Positions 7,654 to 16,564 are shown, numbered from the stretch's first letter. The stretch is DNA of 40,994 bases from Candidatus Bathyarchaeota archaeon (GCA_022865705.1 JALHTG010000042.1:79324-120317), one strand, 5' to 3'. Notes: generated by a model not told the origin, from the sequence alone. Numbers and translations: made by a program.

Positions 7654-8217
7654 CTAGGCAGCTTTGCGAATTACGCCCATTCTTTCGAGTGTCTTCCAGA
7701 TAATGGGTGAGAGAATTAGGATTGTCACCATGTTGACGGTGGCCCTCACAAACAATGTTGGAACAGATATTGTCGGTGGAAGAGCTCCTGCAATCCAAAG
7801 GATCACTACGTACGTAGAGATTCCTGTGTAGGGGCCAATCAGAGGCACCCAGATCACATATTTCCTCACCAACTTAGAAACCAAGTTGACCAAAGGTATC
7901 GATACTATCCACGCTGGCACTGCGAGAAGAGGGTTAGGTGCGGTGATCGTGTTTACTAGGATGAAGACGAGAACGTATGGAAAGCTTACGAGCGACGCGG
8001 GAACATAGACGAATGCTCCGGCTAGATCGAGAATGATGAGTGGCGGGAAAAGCGGGATTTGGAAAAGCCTAGAAATCCCTGCCAGAGCTCCGAACACTGC
8101 GGTCACAGCAACCTCCAGAATCGGAGAGGCTACGTAGCCTCGAAACCACCTTCTTTCAACGCGTCTTTGCTGATCTTGGTTCAACGTCAACTCAATCCTG
8201 AGTGGAGTTTCTTTCAC
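7654..8217 (-). CDS. Membrane protein resembling an ECF transporter S component
   Basis: 187 residues, with a charged N-terminus of about 30 residues followed by five or six hydrophobic segments. The segment AVFGALAGISRLFQIPLFPP followed by LDLAGAFVYVPASL resembles the first two helices of ECF-type vitamin transporter S components (RibU/ThiW class), and the C-terminal FVRATVNMVTILILSPIIW also fits. No ECF ATPase or T component is near, so it would rely on a shared module elsewhere. The assignment rests on pattern resemblance only; a generic integral membrane protein remains possible. It is a single gene between the molybdopterin enzyme and the amidohydrolase, on the same strand as both. Confidence 0.5.
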   Translation of the reverse strand: MKETPLRIELTLNQDQQRRVERRWFRGYVASPILEVAVTAVFGALAGISRLFQIPLFPPLIILDLAGAFVYVPASLVSFPYVLVFILVNTITAPNPLLAVPAWIVSIPLVNLVSKLVRKYVIWVPLIGPYTGISTYVVILWIAGALPPTISVPTLFVRATVNMVTILILSPIIWKTLERMGVIRKAA

Positions 8218-8287
8218 TGCGTTCTTAGCAATGTCGGAGATCGTACTTCAATATTGGAGTTAAGCTTTGCGTGTGCATTGACAGAGC

Positions 8288-8298
8288 TACGCGCGCTA
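8288..8298. repeat. GC-alternating tract after the molybdopterin gene
   Basis: TACGCGCGCTA lies 13 bases after the stop of the minus-strand molybdopterin oxidoreductase. It is a near-palindromic member of the GCGCGC set. Confidence 0.4.
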
Positions 8299-8310
8299 CA
8301 CAAAGAGTTT

Positions 8311-8901
8311 CTATCTCGTTCGTCTATCGTTCTTCCACACATCAGCTGTGTCGCTGTATCCTCGCTGCTCCCAATATCCTAGCTTCCTGAATTTCATGAA
8401 GGTTATCTTCTCGACATACATCACGCTCTTGTACGCATACTTCTGCGGCACCACTAGTCTGAGTGGCGCACCAGTAGTCTCATCCAAGAATTTGCCGTTG
8501 AGCTTGTAGGCGAGGATCACGTTATCTTCCATAAGGTCTGCAAGTTCCAACGACGTGGTGTAGCCGTCCGTACATGAAAAGAAGACATATTTCGCATCGG
8601 TTCGAGGTTTCACTGTCTCAGCCAGATCCTTGAATCTGACCCCAGACCATTTGCAGTCTCCCACACTCCAACCTTCGACACAATGAAAGTCGCTCACAGA
8701 CTCATGTGTGGGCAAGGCCAGCAGATCTTTCCAATTCAGCACTTGAGGTTTCTCAATCACACCGTCTACAGTGAGCCTCCAAGAATCCAGCTTGACCTTG
8801 GGGTTTTCTGGAACTATACCTGGATGATCCACATTCCAACGCAGAATGTGACCTATCCAACGCTGATTAGGCGGAAGTCTATCTTGCTTTGCGTCCTGCA
8901 T
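8311..8901 (-). CDS. Molybdopterin-dependent oxidoreductase (sulfite oxidase/YedY-like fold)
   Basis: A protein of about 196 residues consisting of a single sulfite-oxidase-type molybdopterin domain. WRLTVDGVIEKPQVLNWKDLLALP precedes SDFHCVEGWSVGDCKWSGV, where the Cys of HCVEGW is the expected molybdenum thiolate ligand; GAPLRLVVPQKYAYKSV and KITFMKFRKLGYWEQRGY complete the domain. No heme or dimerisation domain is present, as in small archaeal and YedY-type enzymes. No Tat signal is visible, so it is probably cytoplasmic. The substrate is unknown. The ATG at 8901 is used; a GTG at 8916 is in frame. It is divergent from nth, and the two 5' ends lie close together. Confidence 0.85.
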   Translation of the reverse strand: MQDAKQDRLPPNQRWIGHILRWNVDHPGIVPENPKVKLDSWRLTVDGVIEKPQVLNWKDLLALPTHESVSDFHCVEGWSVGDCKWSGVRFKDLAETVKPRTDAKYVFFSCTDGYTTSLELADLMEDNVILAYKLNGKFLDETTGAPLRLVVPQKYAYKSVMYVEKITFMKFRKLGYWEQRGYSDTADVWKNDRRTR

Positions 8902-8982
8902 CAAGCCCACAACCACGGTCGCCGGCTAAGCTTCTTTAGAACTAGAAGAAGAAAAGGATGTGAGGAAACTTACAACTTGGAC

Positions 8983-9615
8983 ATGAAAGAGAGAATCCAA
9001 GACATCTTGAAACTCTTGGAGAAGAAACATCCAGATGCCAACATCGCCCTTCGTTACGGCAATCCGCTTGAACTTCTTGTCGCCACGATTCTCTCTGCCC
9101 AATGCACGGACAAGACAGTCAACGGAGTCACAGACAAACTGTTCAGGAAATACCGAAGTGCTCAGGATTATGCTCGCGTGAACATCAGAACGCTTGAACG
9201 AGAGATAAGGTCCACCGGATTCTATCACAACAAGGCAAAGAACCTGAAGAAGACCGCGCAAATTCTGGTGAAAACATTCAATGGGCAGGTTCCCAAGACA
9301 ATGGACGAACTACTCACTCTGCCAGGAGTCGCTCGTAAAACCGCGAACATAGTCCTGTCAAACGCTTACGGCGTCATTGAGGGAATAGCGGTAGACACGC
9401 ATGTGCGCAGACTGGTGCGAAGGCTTGGGTTAACGGAAACCGACAACCCCAACAAGATTGAACAGGACCTGATGGAACTTGTTCCAAGAGAACAGTGGCC
9501 GAGGTTCACCGATCTTTTGATCTTTCATGGACGACGAATCTGCACTGCGAAGAAACCCCCATGCGAAAAATGTGCAATAAACAGGCTATGCCCCTCAGCG
9601 TTCACGTTCTACTAG
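8983..9615 (+). CDS. nth: Endonuclease III, DNA glycosylase/AP lyase
   Basis: A 210-residue base-excision repair enzyme that removes oxidised pyrimidines. LLVATILSAQCTDKTVN, the helix-hairpin-helix LPGVARKTANIVLSNA with the catalytic Lys, and VDTHVRRLVRRLGL with the catalytic Asp are all present. The C-terminal C-X6-C-X2-C-X5-C cluster (ICTAKKPPCEKCAINRLC) holds the 4Fe-4S centre. The open frame runs 100 codons further upstream, but the family N-terminus and the opposing molybdopterin gene favour the ATG at 8983. It is a complete, single gene that converges on the aspartokinase gene. Confidence 0.95.
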   Translation: MKERIQDILKLLEKKHPDANIALRYGNPLELLVATILSAQCTDKTVNGVTDKLFRKYRSAQDYARVNIRTLEREIRSTGFYHNKAKNLKKTAQILVKTFNGQVPKTMDELLTLPGVARKTANIVLSNAYGVIEGIAVDTHVRRLVRRLGLTETDNPNKIEQDLMELVPREQWPRFTDLLIFHGRRICTAKKPPCEKCAINRLCPSAFTFY

Positions 9616-9694
9616 ACTACAGAGCTAGTTGCAGGAGAAGAATTCAAGAACACTTGCCTGAGAGAGATGCCTCTACTCCGGTTCACACCAATCG

Positions 9695-11098
9695 TCAACA
9701 GTTGAACCTGAATTCTTCATGCAGGGCTCGAACCGCCTTGATGCCATCGCTATCTTCTACGACGAATGATATGCTGAGTTCCGATGAGCCTTGGGCTATC
9801 ATGCGTATGTTGACACCTTGATTGGCGATTGCCTTGAACACTCTTGCCGCAACGCCTGGCGTACCCTTCATGCCCGCTCCCACCACAGTTACGATACACA
9901 CCTTTGTTTCGGGTGTAACCTCCTTCACGAATCCTTTTCCCAACAGTGAGAGCTCGAGTGCATTCACTGCGTTCTCAAGACCGGAGCGTGGGATGATGAA
10001 GGAGATGTTCGCTTCGGATGAGCCTTGAGAGATCATTAAGACGTTGATGTTCTTTTCACCGATCACGGAGAATACTTTCGCCGCGATGCCAGGCACGCCG
10101 ACCATTCCTCCACCACTTACAGTGATCAAGGCTACATTGTTGATCATAGTCACGGCCTTCACGACCCTCTCGGATCTAACCTGTGGCTTCTCAACGATCA
10201 GCGTTCCTGAGCCATCAAGGTTGAAAGTGTTCTTGACTCTGATTGGAATTCCGCTTTCCCAAGCCAACTCCAAGGCTTTCGCCTGTATGGCTTTGGCTCC
10301 AAAGTAAGCCATCTCCATCGCTTCTGGGAAAGACAGGAGCGGTATCGTCTTGGCCGATGGCTCCACCTTCGGATCTGCCGTCATCAAGCCATCAATGTCC
10401 TTCCATATCCAGACTTCGTCAACTTGCAGCGCGGCACCCAGTATCGTCGCTGTATAGTCAGATCCGTCTCTGCCCAAGGTTGTTGTTTGACCTTCCTGCG
10501 TGGTTCCCGTGAAGCCTGTGACCACCGCGATCACTCCGGCTTCAAAGATTGGCGCAAGTTTCTCTTTGACCTGTTGTTTCGTAATGTTCATAAGAGGTTT
10601 GGCTTCTCCAAAACAGTTGTCAGTGACAATTCCGCACTGGCCTCCGAGAAAGTATTCTGCTCTCAATCCGAGATCTTTCAGTGCGCCAGCTATGACAATG
10701 GTTGAGAGCTTCTCTCCGAACGAAATCGCGTAGTCTTTGGACCTAGAAGTCAGCTCTCCAAGATAGCCTATGCCAATGAGAACGTTCTCCAATTCTGCGA
10801 TTTGTTCATTCAACGATGCGAGTGTCTGGTCAAGTATCTCACTACTTATTATTGCGTCCCGGGAGGCTTGAGCATGCCTTTCCTCCAAGTTCTTTAGGAA
10901 AAGGCGAGTTGAGTCTCGATTGCGCAGGGTTGCCTCCGCAGCTGCTTCAATCAACTTATCCGTGACTCCTGACATGGCTGAGACAACGACCACGATCTTG
11001 TTCCTTTGCTGCGAATAGTTTCTGACTGTGCTTGCAGCACATCTGATCTCTGAACCCGCGCCCAAAGAAGTGCCTCCGAACTTCATCACCAGTCTCAC
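9695..11098 (-). CDS. lysC: Aspartokinase with two ACT domains
   Basis: A 467-residue monofunctional aspartate kinase, first step of the aspartate pathway. KFGGTSLG opens the amino acid kinase domain, followed by SFGEKLSTIVIA, TTLGRDGSDYTATILGAAL, and the tandem ACT domains (GIAAKVFSVIGEKNINVLMIS and the parallel GVAARVFKAIANQGVNIRM). The ACT pair implies allosteric feedback, probably by threonine, because lysine is made by the unrelated LysW route. It is the last gene of the thrB-thrC-hom-aspartokinase unit, 13 bases after hom. Aspartate-semialdehyde dehydrogenase is not in the window. Confidence 0.95.
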   Translation of the reverse strand: MRLVMKFGGTSLGAGSEIRCAASTVRNYSQQRNKIVVVVSAMSGVTDKLIEAAAEATLRNRDSTRLFLKNLEERHAQASRDAIISSEILDQTLASLNEQIAELENVLIGIGYLGELTSRSKDYAISFGEKLSTIVIAGALKDLGLRAEYFLGGQCGIVTDNCFGEAKPLMNITKQQVKEKLAPIFEAGVIAVVTGFTGTTQEGQTTTLGRDGSDYTATILGAALQVDEVWIWKDIDGLMTADPKVEPSAKTIPLLSFPEAMEMAYFGAKAIQAKALELAWESGIPIRVKNTFNLDGSGTLIVEKPQVRSERVVKAVTMINNVALITVSGGGMVGVPGIAAKVFSVIGEKNINVLMISQGSSEANISFIIPRSGLENAVNALELSLLGKGFVKEVTPETKVCIVTVVGAGMKGTPGVAARVFKAIANQGVNIRMIAQGSSELSISFVVEDSDGIKAVRALHEEFRFNC

Positions 11099-11111
11099 CA
11101 GTTCTCCCTCC

Positions 11112-12125
11112 TTATTGCGCCAGCGCTCTTCTCACATCTACGATGTCTCTGAGCACCGCACTCGCAGTCTCGACACCTCCAGCTCCTTTGCCCACTACAG
11201 TTAGCTCGCCTGTCAGTTCAGTTCTGAATGAAACTGCGTTCAATGTTCCTCCAATGCAGAGTGGATGGCCTAGCGGAACCGCCTCCGGCCGAACACTCAC
11301 CCCACCGTCTACCGTTCCAATGAGCTTGATTCTGGACCCTTTTTTTCTAGCCGCTTCGATATCCTCACGCGTGACTTCCCGAATCCCTTTGATCTCTACG
11401 TCTTTCAACGAAACCTCTCTTCCCATCGTTGAGTTAGCAAGGATCACAAGCTTGCAGGCTGTGTCCATCCCATCGATGTCATAGGACGGATCGGCCTCGG
11501 CGTATCCCAAGACTTGCGCTTCCTTCAAGGCCGCGTCCATCGGCGTATCAGATTCCGCCATTCTTGTCAGGATGTAGTTGGTTGTTCCGTTCAGTATTCC
11601 TCGAACAGACTCGATTCTATTGCCGTTGAGGCATTTTCTTACAAAGTCCAAGATGGGTGTTCCACCTCCAACCGTGCCACTGAACTTCAGGAGAGCCTTG
11701 TTGTAGGAAGCCATCTCCATCAGTGAGGGCATTGCGATTGCCAGAGGAGCCTTGTTCGTTGTGATCACGTGTCTTCGCCGTCTCAGAGCGGTCTTAATGT
11801 GCGACAGACCTGGTTCGCCGTCCACTATTCTGGTTGGCGTCAACTCCAGAACAGTCTCGGCTTCGACTCCCTCTATCACTTCCTGCGCATCCATCCCTAA
11901 GCGTCCGAGTTCGGGGTCTTTAGCGACTGAGCCTTTTGTCTGCTTCACTGCCAGAGCTCTGTTCAAGTCGAGCCCCTCAGGATTTATCATAGCCCCAGCT
12001 GTGTCGACCACTGCAACGATCCTTGGGTGGAATCCAAATTCTCTCAGCAATTGCTTCTTCTTTGACTCGAGGATCCTGGCAAGATTTTGACCAATCGTTC
12101 CAAAACCCACCATTATGAGTCTCAT
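11112..12125 (-). CDS. hom: Homoserine dehydrogenase
   Basis: A 337-residue enzyme reducing aspartate semialdehyde to homoserine. The N-terminal GFGTIGQNLARIL is the NAD(P)-binding loop; TTNKAPLA, SGTVGGGTPI, RGILNGTTNYIL and AEADPSYDIDGMDTACKLVIL with the catalytic Lys follow in order. No C-terminal ACT domain is present, which matches the short archaeal form, so feedback probably acts on the aspartokinase. The gene lies between thrC (15 bases) and the aspartokinase (13 bases) in the same unit. Confidence 0.95.
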   Translation of the reverse strand: MRLIMVGFGTIGQNLARILESKKKQLLREFGFHPRIVAVVDTAGAMINPEGLDLNRALAVKQTKGSVAKDPELGRLGMDAQEVIEGVEAETVLELTPTRIVDGEPGLSHIKTALRRRRHVITTNKAPLAIAMPSLMEMASYNKALLKFSGTVGGGTPILDFVRKCLNGNRIESVRGILNGTTNYILTRMAESDTPMDAALKEAQVLGYAEADPSYDIDGMDTACKLVILANSTMGREVSLKDVEIKGIREVTREDIEAARKKGSRIKLIGTVDGGVSVRPEAVPLGHPLCIGGTLNAVSFRTELTGELTVVGKGAGGVETASAVLRDIVDVRRALAQ

Positions 12126-12140
12126 ATTCTTGCTCCACTC

Positions 12141-13382
12141 TCAGCGATTCAGGCCGAGTGCTATCTCAAGAGAGCGTTGATCTGCCTTCACCGTGATTGG
12201 TTTCTCGAACATGCGCTGAACAATTTCCGGATCTTTTAGGCCATGCCCCGTGGTAACGCATACCACGTTCTCATCCTTTCCAATGGCTCCTGCCTCAACC
12301 AGTTTCTTCAATCCTGCAATACTGGAGCCGCTGGCTGGCTCTACGAAAATGCCTTCAAGCCTTGCCAGAAATTTTTGGGCATCTAAGATTTCTTCATCGG
12401 TAACGGTCTCCATGAGTCCCCCTGAGCCTTTGACTGCTCTCAAAGCTTTCTTCCAGCTTGCCGGAGAACCGATTCTTATCGCTGTCGCAATCGTCTCCGG
12501 GTTTTGCACTGGTCGAATTCTACACTGTCCTCTTCTGAATGCTTCAGTTATGGGAGATGCTCCTTGTGCTTGTACGCCAATCATTCTCGGCAGATGTGAG
12601 ATGAGTCCAAGTTGACTGAGGTCCTGGAAGCCTTTCCAGATCGCGCTTATGTTACCTGCATTGCCCACGGGAACAATTACTGTATCTGGAACCTTACGTT
12701 CCAATTGATCCCAGATCTCATAGGCAAGAGTCTTCTGCCCCTCAATCCTATACGGATTGACCGAGTTCAGTAGATACAAGCTTGTATTGGATTGGGCAAG
12801 TCTTAGGACGGCTTTCAGAGCATCGTCGAAGTTTCCTTCTATCTGTAGCACCCGAGCCCCGTGAGCAATCGCTTGCGCGAGTTTTCCAAGGGCAATTTTT
12901 CCGTGCGGTATTACTACGATGCTTTCGAGTCCAGCTTTTGCCGCGTAGGCTGCAAGTGAGGCAGAGGTGTTCCCTGTTGAGGCACAAGCCACTTTTTTCG
13001 CGCCAATCTCGACTGCTTTTGATACTCCCAGAGTCATGCCTCTGTCTTTGAAAGAGCCTGTGGGGTTCTCTCCTTCATTCTTGACATACAGGTCATTTAG
13101 CCCCAATAGTTTCCCGACTCTAGCGGCTCTGTGAAGGGTCGTTCCTCCCTCACCGAGGCTCACCTTCACCGATCCTTTGTCGAGGGGAAGCAGTTCCTCG
13201 TATCTCCAAACAGACAGCGGCCTTGACTTCCATAGCGAAGCGTTCACGGACTCTCTCAGATCGTCATAGTCGTAGCTTACCTCAAGTAGGTCTCCACAAC
13301 TCTTGCAGGCATATGCTGTCTCGATCGATGGGTAACGAGCTCGACATCCTATGCATTCAAGATGGTGATCCATGGTTCTCAT
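12141..13382 (-). CDS. thrC: Threonine synthase
   Basis: A 413-residue PLP enzyme forming threonine from O-phosphohomoserine. The N-terminal CIGCRARYPS...CKSCGDLLEV is the zinc-ribbon leader of class II archaeal/bacterial threonine synthases. GENPTGSFKDRGMTLGVSKA contains the Schiff-base Lys, CASTGNTSASLAAYAA binds the substrate, VPVGNAGN binds the PLP phosphate, and EPASGSS closes the fold. Its ATG start overlaps the thrB stop in a 4-base ATGA, indicating coupled translation with homoserine kinase, the preceding step. Confidence 0.95.
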   Translation of the reverse strand: MRTMDHHLECIGCRARYPSIETAYACKSCGDLLEVSYDYDDLRESVNASLWKSRPLSVWRYEELLPLDKGSVKVSLGEGGTTLHRAARVGKLLGLNDLYVKNEGENPTGSFKDRGMTLGVSKAVEIGAKKVACASTGNTSASLAAYAAKAGLESIVVIPHGKIALGKLAQAIAHGARVLQIEGNFDDALKAVLRLAQSNTSLYLLNSVNPYRIEGQKTLAYEIWDQLERKVPDTVIVPVGNAGNISAIWKGFQDLSQLGLISHLPRMIGVQAQGASPITEAFRRGQCRIRPVQNPETIATAIRIGSPASWKKALRAVKGSGGLMETVTDEEILDAQKFLARLEGIFVEPASGSSIAGLKKLVEAGAIGKDENVVCVTTGHGLKDPEIVQRMFEKPITVKADQRSLEIALGLNR

Positions 13383-14428
13383 CTTTCCTCAACAATGTTC
13401 GCTCCCTTGGCGGGCTTTGAGGCGAAGGCTCTGCAGTCGATGCCTTCAGTCTCAAACTCTTCTTTCATCGCCTCAGCGACTTGGATCGATGGAACTTTCT
13501 CTTCATCCACGACCGCAATCATTGTTGGGCCTGCTCCACTTATCGCTACTCCGGCAGCTCCAGCGGCTAGAGCACTTTTCTTAATCTTCCAGTAACCGGG
13601 AACAAACTTGGCCCTTTCCGGTTCGACAACAGCGTCTATCATGCTCCGGCCAATGAGGTCAAGGTCTCCGGAGAGGATTCCTACGATCATGCTCGACGCT
13701 TGTCCAACGTTGTGAACCATCTTCTCTATCGGTATGAGTTTAGGAAGGATAGCGCGGGCATACTCGGTCTTCTTCTCAGTGGTTAAGACGTTAGGTATCG
13801 CCAGTGCAACTCGAAGATTTTCCGGGGGTGAAAGCCCTATCACATGGAACGGTTCATATGATTGAATTATCGTGAAGCCTCCCAGGATCGAGGCTGCAAC
13901 GTTGTCAGCATGCGGAGATCCTGCAGAAGCGGTCTCTCCTTTTGCAGCGAGCTGAATCATCTGGTCACTTGACAAACCTAATCGCATGATTCGGTTCAGT
14001 CCAAATGCACATGCGGCAGCACTTGCGCCGCTGCTTCCCAATCCTTTACCGACAGGAATTCCCTTATTGACTCGAATTCTCAGGCCACATCCAGTTGGCA
14101 ATCTCTCGACCAGCGAGTTTGCGACAACTCCTGCAGTGTTCTTGTTTGAGTCACATGAGACGGAACTCGAATCTACACCTGTGACCTCAACCTCGATCTT
14201 GTTCTGTGAAGTAACCTCGATCTCGACGGTATCTAGGAAAGTGTCATGTGCCAGACCGAAGACATCAAACCCTGGCCCTAAGTTGGCAGTAGTTGAGGGC
14301 GCAGTGACTTTCACGCGCGCGCCTCTGACTGCGCACGACCGCATGGCACATGCGCGAGATTTGCCTTGCTCAGAGCTTCTTTCCATCACCTGATTAGCAG
14401 CCGCATACCGAATTCTTTCAACATTCAT
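13379..14428 (-). CDS. thrB: Homoserine kinase (GHMP family)
   Basis: GHMP kinase phosphorylating homoserine. VKVTAPSTTANLGPGFDVFGLA is the family N-terminus, GIPVGKGLGSSGASAAACAFGLN is the ATP-binding motif, and GVAISGAGPTMIAVVDEE is the C-terminal glycine-rich motif. The start is uncertain: the family normally begins within ten residues of VKVTAP, but no Met lies there. ATG 14428 (GGAG about 11 bases upstream), 14386 and 14344 are the choices, the longer ones adding up to 50 basic residues. It is the first gene of the threonine unit, with a long leader that can form hairpins. The next gene, thrC, overlaps its stop. Confidence 0.93.
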   Translation of the reverse strand: MNVERIRYAAANQVMERSSEQGKSRACAMRSCAVRGARVKVTAPSTTANLGPGFDVFGLAHDTFLDTVEIEVTSQNKIEVEVTGVDSSSVSCDSNKNTAGVVANSLVERLPTGCGLRIRVNKGIPVGKGLGSSGASAAACAFGLNRIMRLGLSSDQMIQLAAKGETASAGSPHADNVAASILGGFTIIQSYEPFHVIGLSPPENLRVALAIPNVLTTEKKTEYARAILPKLIPIEKMVHNVGQASSMIVGILSGDLDLIGRSMIDAVVEPERAKFVPGYWKIKKSALAAGAAGVAISGAGPTMIAVVDEEKVPSIQVAEAMKEEFETEGIDCRAFASKPAKGANIVEER

Positions 14429-14483
14429 CTTGGTTTGCTCTCCATAACGCCAATTCAAAACGAGCCGGAACAGCGGAGACCTA

Positions 14484-14531
14484 AGAACTTAGAGAGGTTC
14501 TTGCCGTCCGACTCAGTCAGTGGTCTGAGTC
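14484..14531 (-). promoter_or_regulatory. Two hairpins in the thrB leader
   Basis: GACTCAG and CTGAGTC (14510-14516 and 14525-14531) form a perfect 7-base stem with an 8-base loop; next to it AAGAAC and GTTCTT (14484-14489, 14497-14502) can form a second stem. A TATA-like box (CCTTATATG on the minus strand, near 14612-14620) would place both in the thrB transcript leader. An attenuation or binding role is speculative. Confidence 0.3.
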
Positions 14532-14763
14532 GTGGTAGTAGTTGTAGTCGCAACGAAGGTGAATAACGTCGGACTCAACTTTGAACCTCTGCTTGCCAGA
14601 TACCGGGGACGACATATAAGGCTTGTTTCGCGAGCTGACTGGTCTGTGGGGCAAAGGCAATCCCAATGGAATTAAAGCGCGCATGCTAGACATTCGAAGA
14701 AAGGCTTTTTAGAACGCTTGGCCTGAAAGGCTCAGAATTCACTTGTTTGGAGGAGTTGCATCA

Positions 14764-14808
14764 ATGGGTGACCGCGAAATCGCACGCAGAGCCGATTTCT
14801 CCGCCTGA
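14764..14808 (+). other. Possible 14-codon leader ORF in front of citramalate synthase
   Basis: GGAGGAG (14749-14755) is followed after 8 bases by ATG and a 14-residue frame (MGDREIARRADFSA) ending at TGA. It overlaps the extended cimA frame. It has only one Ile codon, so it is not a classical attenuator peptide. Confidence 0.2.
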
Positions 14809-16480
14809 CTGTTCAAGTAAGACTTCGGGTGCAAGGAATCCAAGTAAGCCTTTTGGATCATCTTCCATAAGCATTCCAGAATCTCTCAGACTTACTTGCG
14901 CACCAAGATTCTATGATACAACATTGCGCGATGGTAATCAGGGCATAGGCGTAAACTTCTCAGTCGATGACAAGATCAAGATCGCGAGGAAGCTAAGCGA
15001 CTTTCACATCAACTACATCGAGGGCGGATGGCCGAACAGCTCAAGCCCAGCTGAAGTCGAGTTTTTCAGAAGGATAAGGAAAGAGCGTATTCTGTCGGCG
15101 ATAACGGCCTTTGGCATGACAAGAAAACCTAACCTGAGGGCCGAGGACGATCAGAACCTTAGTTTCCTGTTGTCCGCTGGAGCCGACTATGTTACAGTGA
15201 TGGGGAAGACATCCGTTTTTCATGTCCAGAAGGTTCTCGGGTCGACTCTTGACGAGAATCTCCGTATGGTATCTGACTCCGTATCCTATCTGCGCAAAAA
15301 AGGGTCCAAGGTAATCTTCGACGCTGAACACTTCTTCGATGGCTTCAAGGAAGACTCCGATTACGCTATGCGCGTTGTCGCTACGGCCGAAGAATCAGGC
15401 GCGAACGAGGTAGTTCTATGCGACACTAGAGGAGGATCTACACCGGCGGAGATCTACCAGATAACCAAGAAAGTCAAGGGCGAAGTTTCCAAACCGATCG
15501 GAATACACGCTCACAACGATAGAGGACTCGCCACCATAAATTCGATCTTCGCCCTGATGGCTGGAGCCGAGCATGTTCAGGGAACGATAAATGGACTGGG
15601 AGAAAGATGTGGGAACGCCAATCTAGTAGAGATAATCGGAAACTTGGCTATCACATTCAACATCGATACTGGTCTCGATCTCTCAAAACTAACTGAACTC
15701 TCGGACTATGTTTATGAGATCGCGAATGTTCAGAGAAATGACTATCAACCTTTTGTTGGGAGATTCGCTTTCACCCACAAAGGCGGCATCCACGGACATG
15801 CCGTGCTGAAATACTCTGAGGCCTACGAAGGATTCGACCCAACCATTGTGGGAAATGCTCGATCAATCGCTGTCTCAAGTCAAACTGGACTGGCGAACAT
15901 AATCGAAAAAGCCAAGGAATTCGCCTTCAATCTGGGAAAGGACTCATCTGAAGCACCCAAAATCCTTCGAATGGTAAAAGAAAAGGAGGCAGAAGGTTAT
16001 CACTACGAGAATGCTGATGCCAGCCTGAATCTGCTTTATGCCAGAGCCTTGGGTGTGGACTTGAATTATTTTTGTTTGGAGAACTGGAGGGCCTTTGTCG
16101 TCGGAGATGGTCAGAGAGTCTCAGCAGAGAGCACCGTGAAGCTCAAGATGGGAAATCATTCGCTGATAGCGGCAGCCGAAGGTAATGGACCTGTGAATGC
16201 GTTCGACATAGCACTTAGGCGTGCACTAAATAGTCAGCATCCAGAACTCTCAAATGTTGAACTGAAGGGATATAGGGTCAGAGAGATCAACGTAGAGAAA
16301 GGAACCGCTGCATCCGTTCAGGTATTTACAGAGTTTGAAGCGGATGGCAAGAGATGGTCAACGATAGGAGTATCGCCAAACATCCTCAAGGCCAGTGAGG
16401 AGGCGCTTATCGATGGTTATGTCTACTATCTCTACAGGATGAGAGGTTCGAATAATTCTACGCGCAAAGCCGATGTTTGA
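14768..16480 (+). CDS. cimA: (R)-citramalate synthase family enzyme
   Basis: Condenses pyruvate and acetyl-CoA to citramalate, a threonine-independent route to 2-oxobutyrate for isoleucine. The isopropylmalate-synthase-like TIM barrel starts at FYDTTLRDGNQGIGVNFS; YIEGGWPNSSSP, CDTRGGSTP, GIHAHNDRGLA, NGLGERCGNANL and FTHKGGIHGHAVLK follow, and the last 130 residues form the LeuA dimer/allosteric domain. DGNQGIGVNFS and IEGGWPNS point to the CimA group (Geobacter type) rather than LeuA. About 50 Ser/Pro-rich residues precede the barrel and no start codon lies near FYDTT; I use GTG 14768, 12 bases after GGAGGAG, with TTG 14747 as alternative. It is divergent from the threonine operon. Homocitrate synthase is less likely by motif. 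Confidence 0.87.
   Translation: MTAKSHAEPISPPDCSSKTSGARNPSKPFGSSSISIPESLRLTCAPRFYDTTLRDGNQGIGVNFSVDDKIKIARKLSDFHINYIEGGWPNSSSPAEVEFFRRIRKERILSAITAFGMTRKPNLRAEDDQNLSFLLSAGADYVTVMGKTSVFHVQKVLGSTLDENLRMVSDSVSYLRKKGSKVIFDAEHFFDGFKEDSDYAMRVVATAEESGANEVVLCDTRGGSTPAEIYQITKKVKGEVSKPIGIHAHNDRGLATINSIFALMAGAEHVQGTINGLGERCGNANLVEIIGNLAITFNIDTGLDLSKLTELSDYVYEIANVQRNDYQPFVGRFAFTHKGGIHGHAVLKYSEAYEGFDPTIVGNARSIAVSSQTGLANIIEKAKEFAFNLGKDSSEAPKILRMVKEKEAEGYHYENADASLNLLYARALGVDLNYFCLENWRAFVVGDGQRVSAESTVKLKMGNHSLIAAAEGNGPVNAFDIALRRALNSQHPELSNVELKGYRVREINVEKGTAASVQVFTEFEADGKRWSTIGVSPNILKASEEALIDGYVYYLYRMRGSNNSTRKADV
14814..14898 (+). promoter_or_regulatory. Competing stem halves in the cimA 5' region
   Basis: CAAGTAAGACT (14814-14824) and CAAGTAAGCCT (14841-14851) are near-identical, and each can pair with AGACTTACTTG (14888-14898). 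Two mutually exclusive stems are therefore possible within the first 130 bases of the gene. This resembles an attenuator switch, but the region may simply be coding. Confidence 0.3.
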
Positions 16481-16564
16481 TCAATGTGTTGACAAGGACA
16501 AGCGCACTAGTTTTCGCCTAATCCATTAGGCAATACGTATGTGCAGCCTAGTGTGCGTCGTCGA

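Noticed and set aside
8683-8982. 100-codon N-terminal extension of endonuclease III
   Set aside because: It is antisense to the molybdopterin oxidoreductase, and the family N-terminus starts at ATG 8983.
10243-10733. Plus-strand ORFs opposite the aspartokinase
   Set aside because: They are antisense to a gene with complete aspartokinase motifs.
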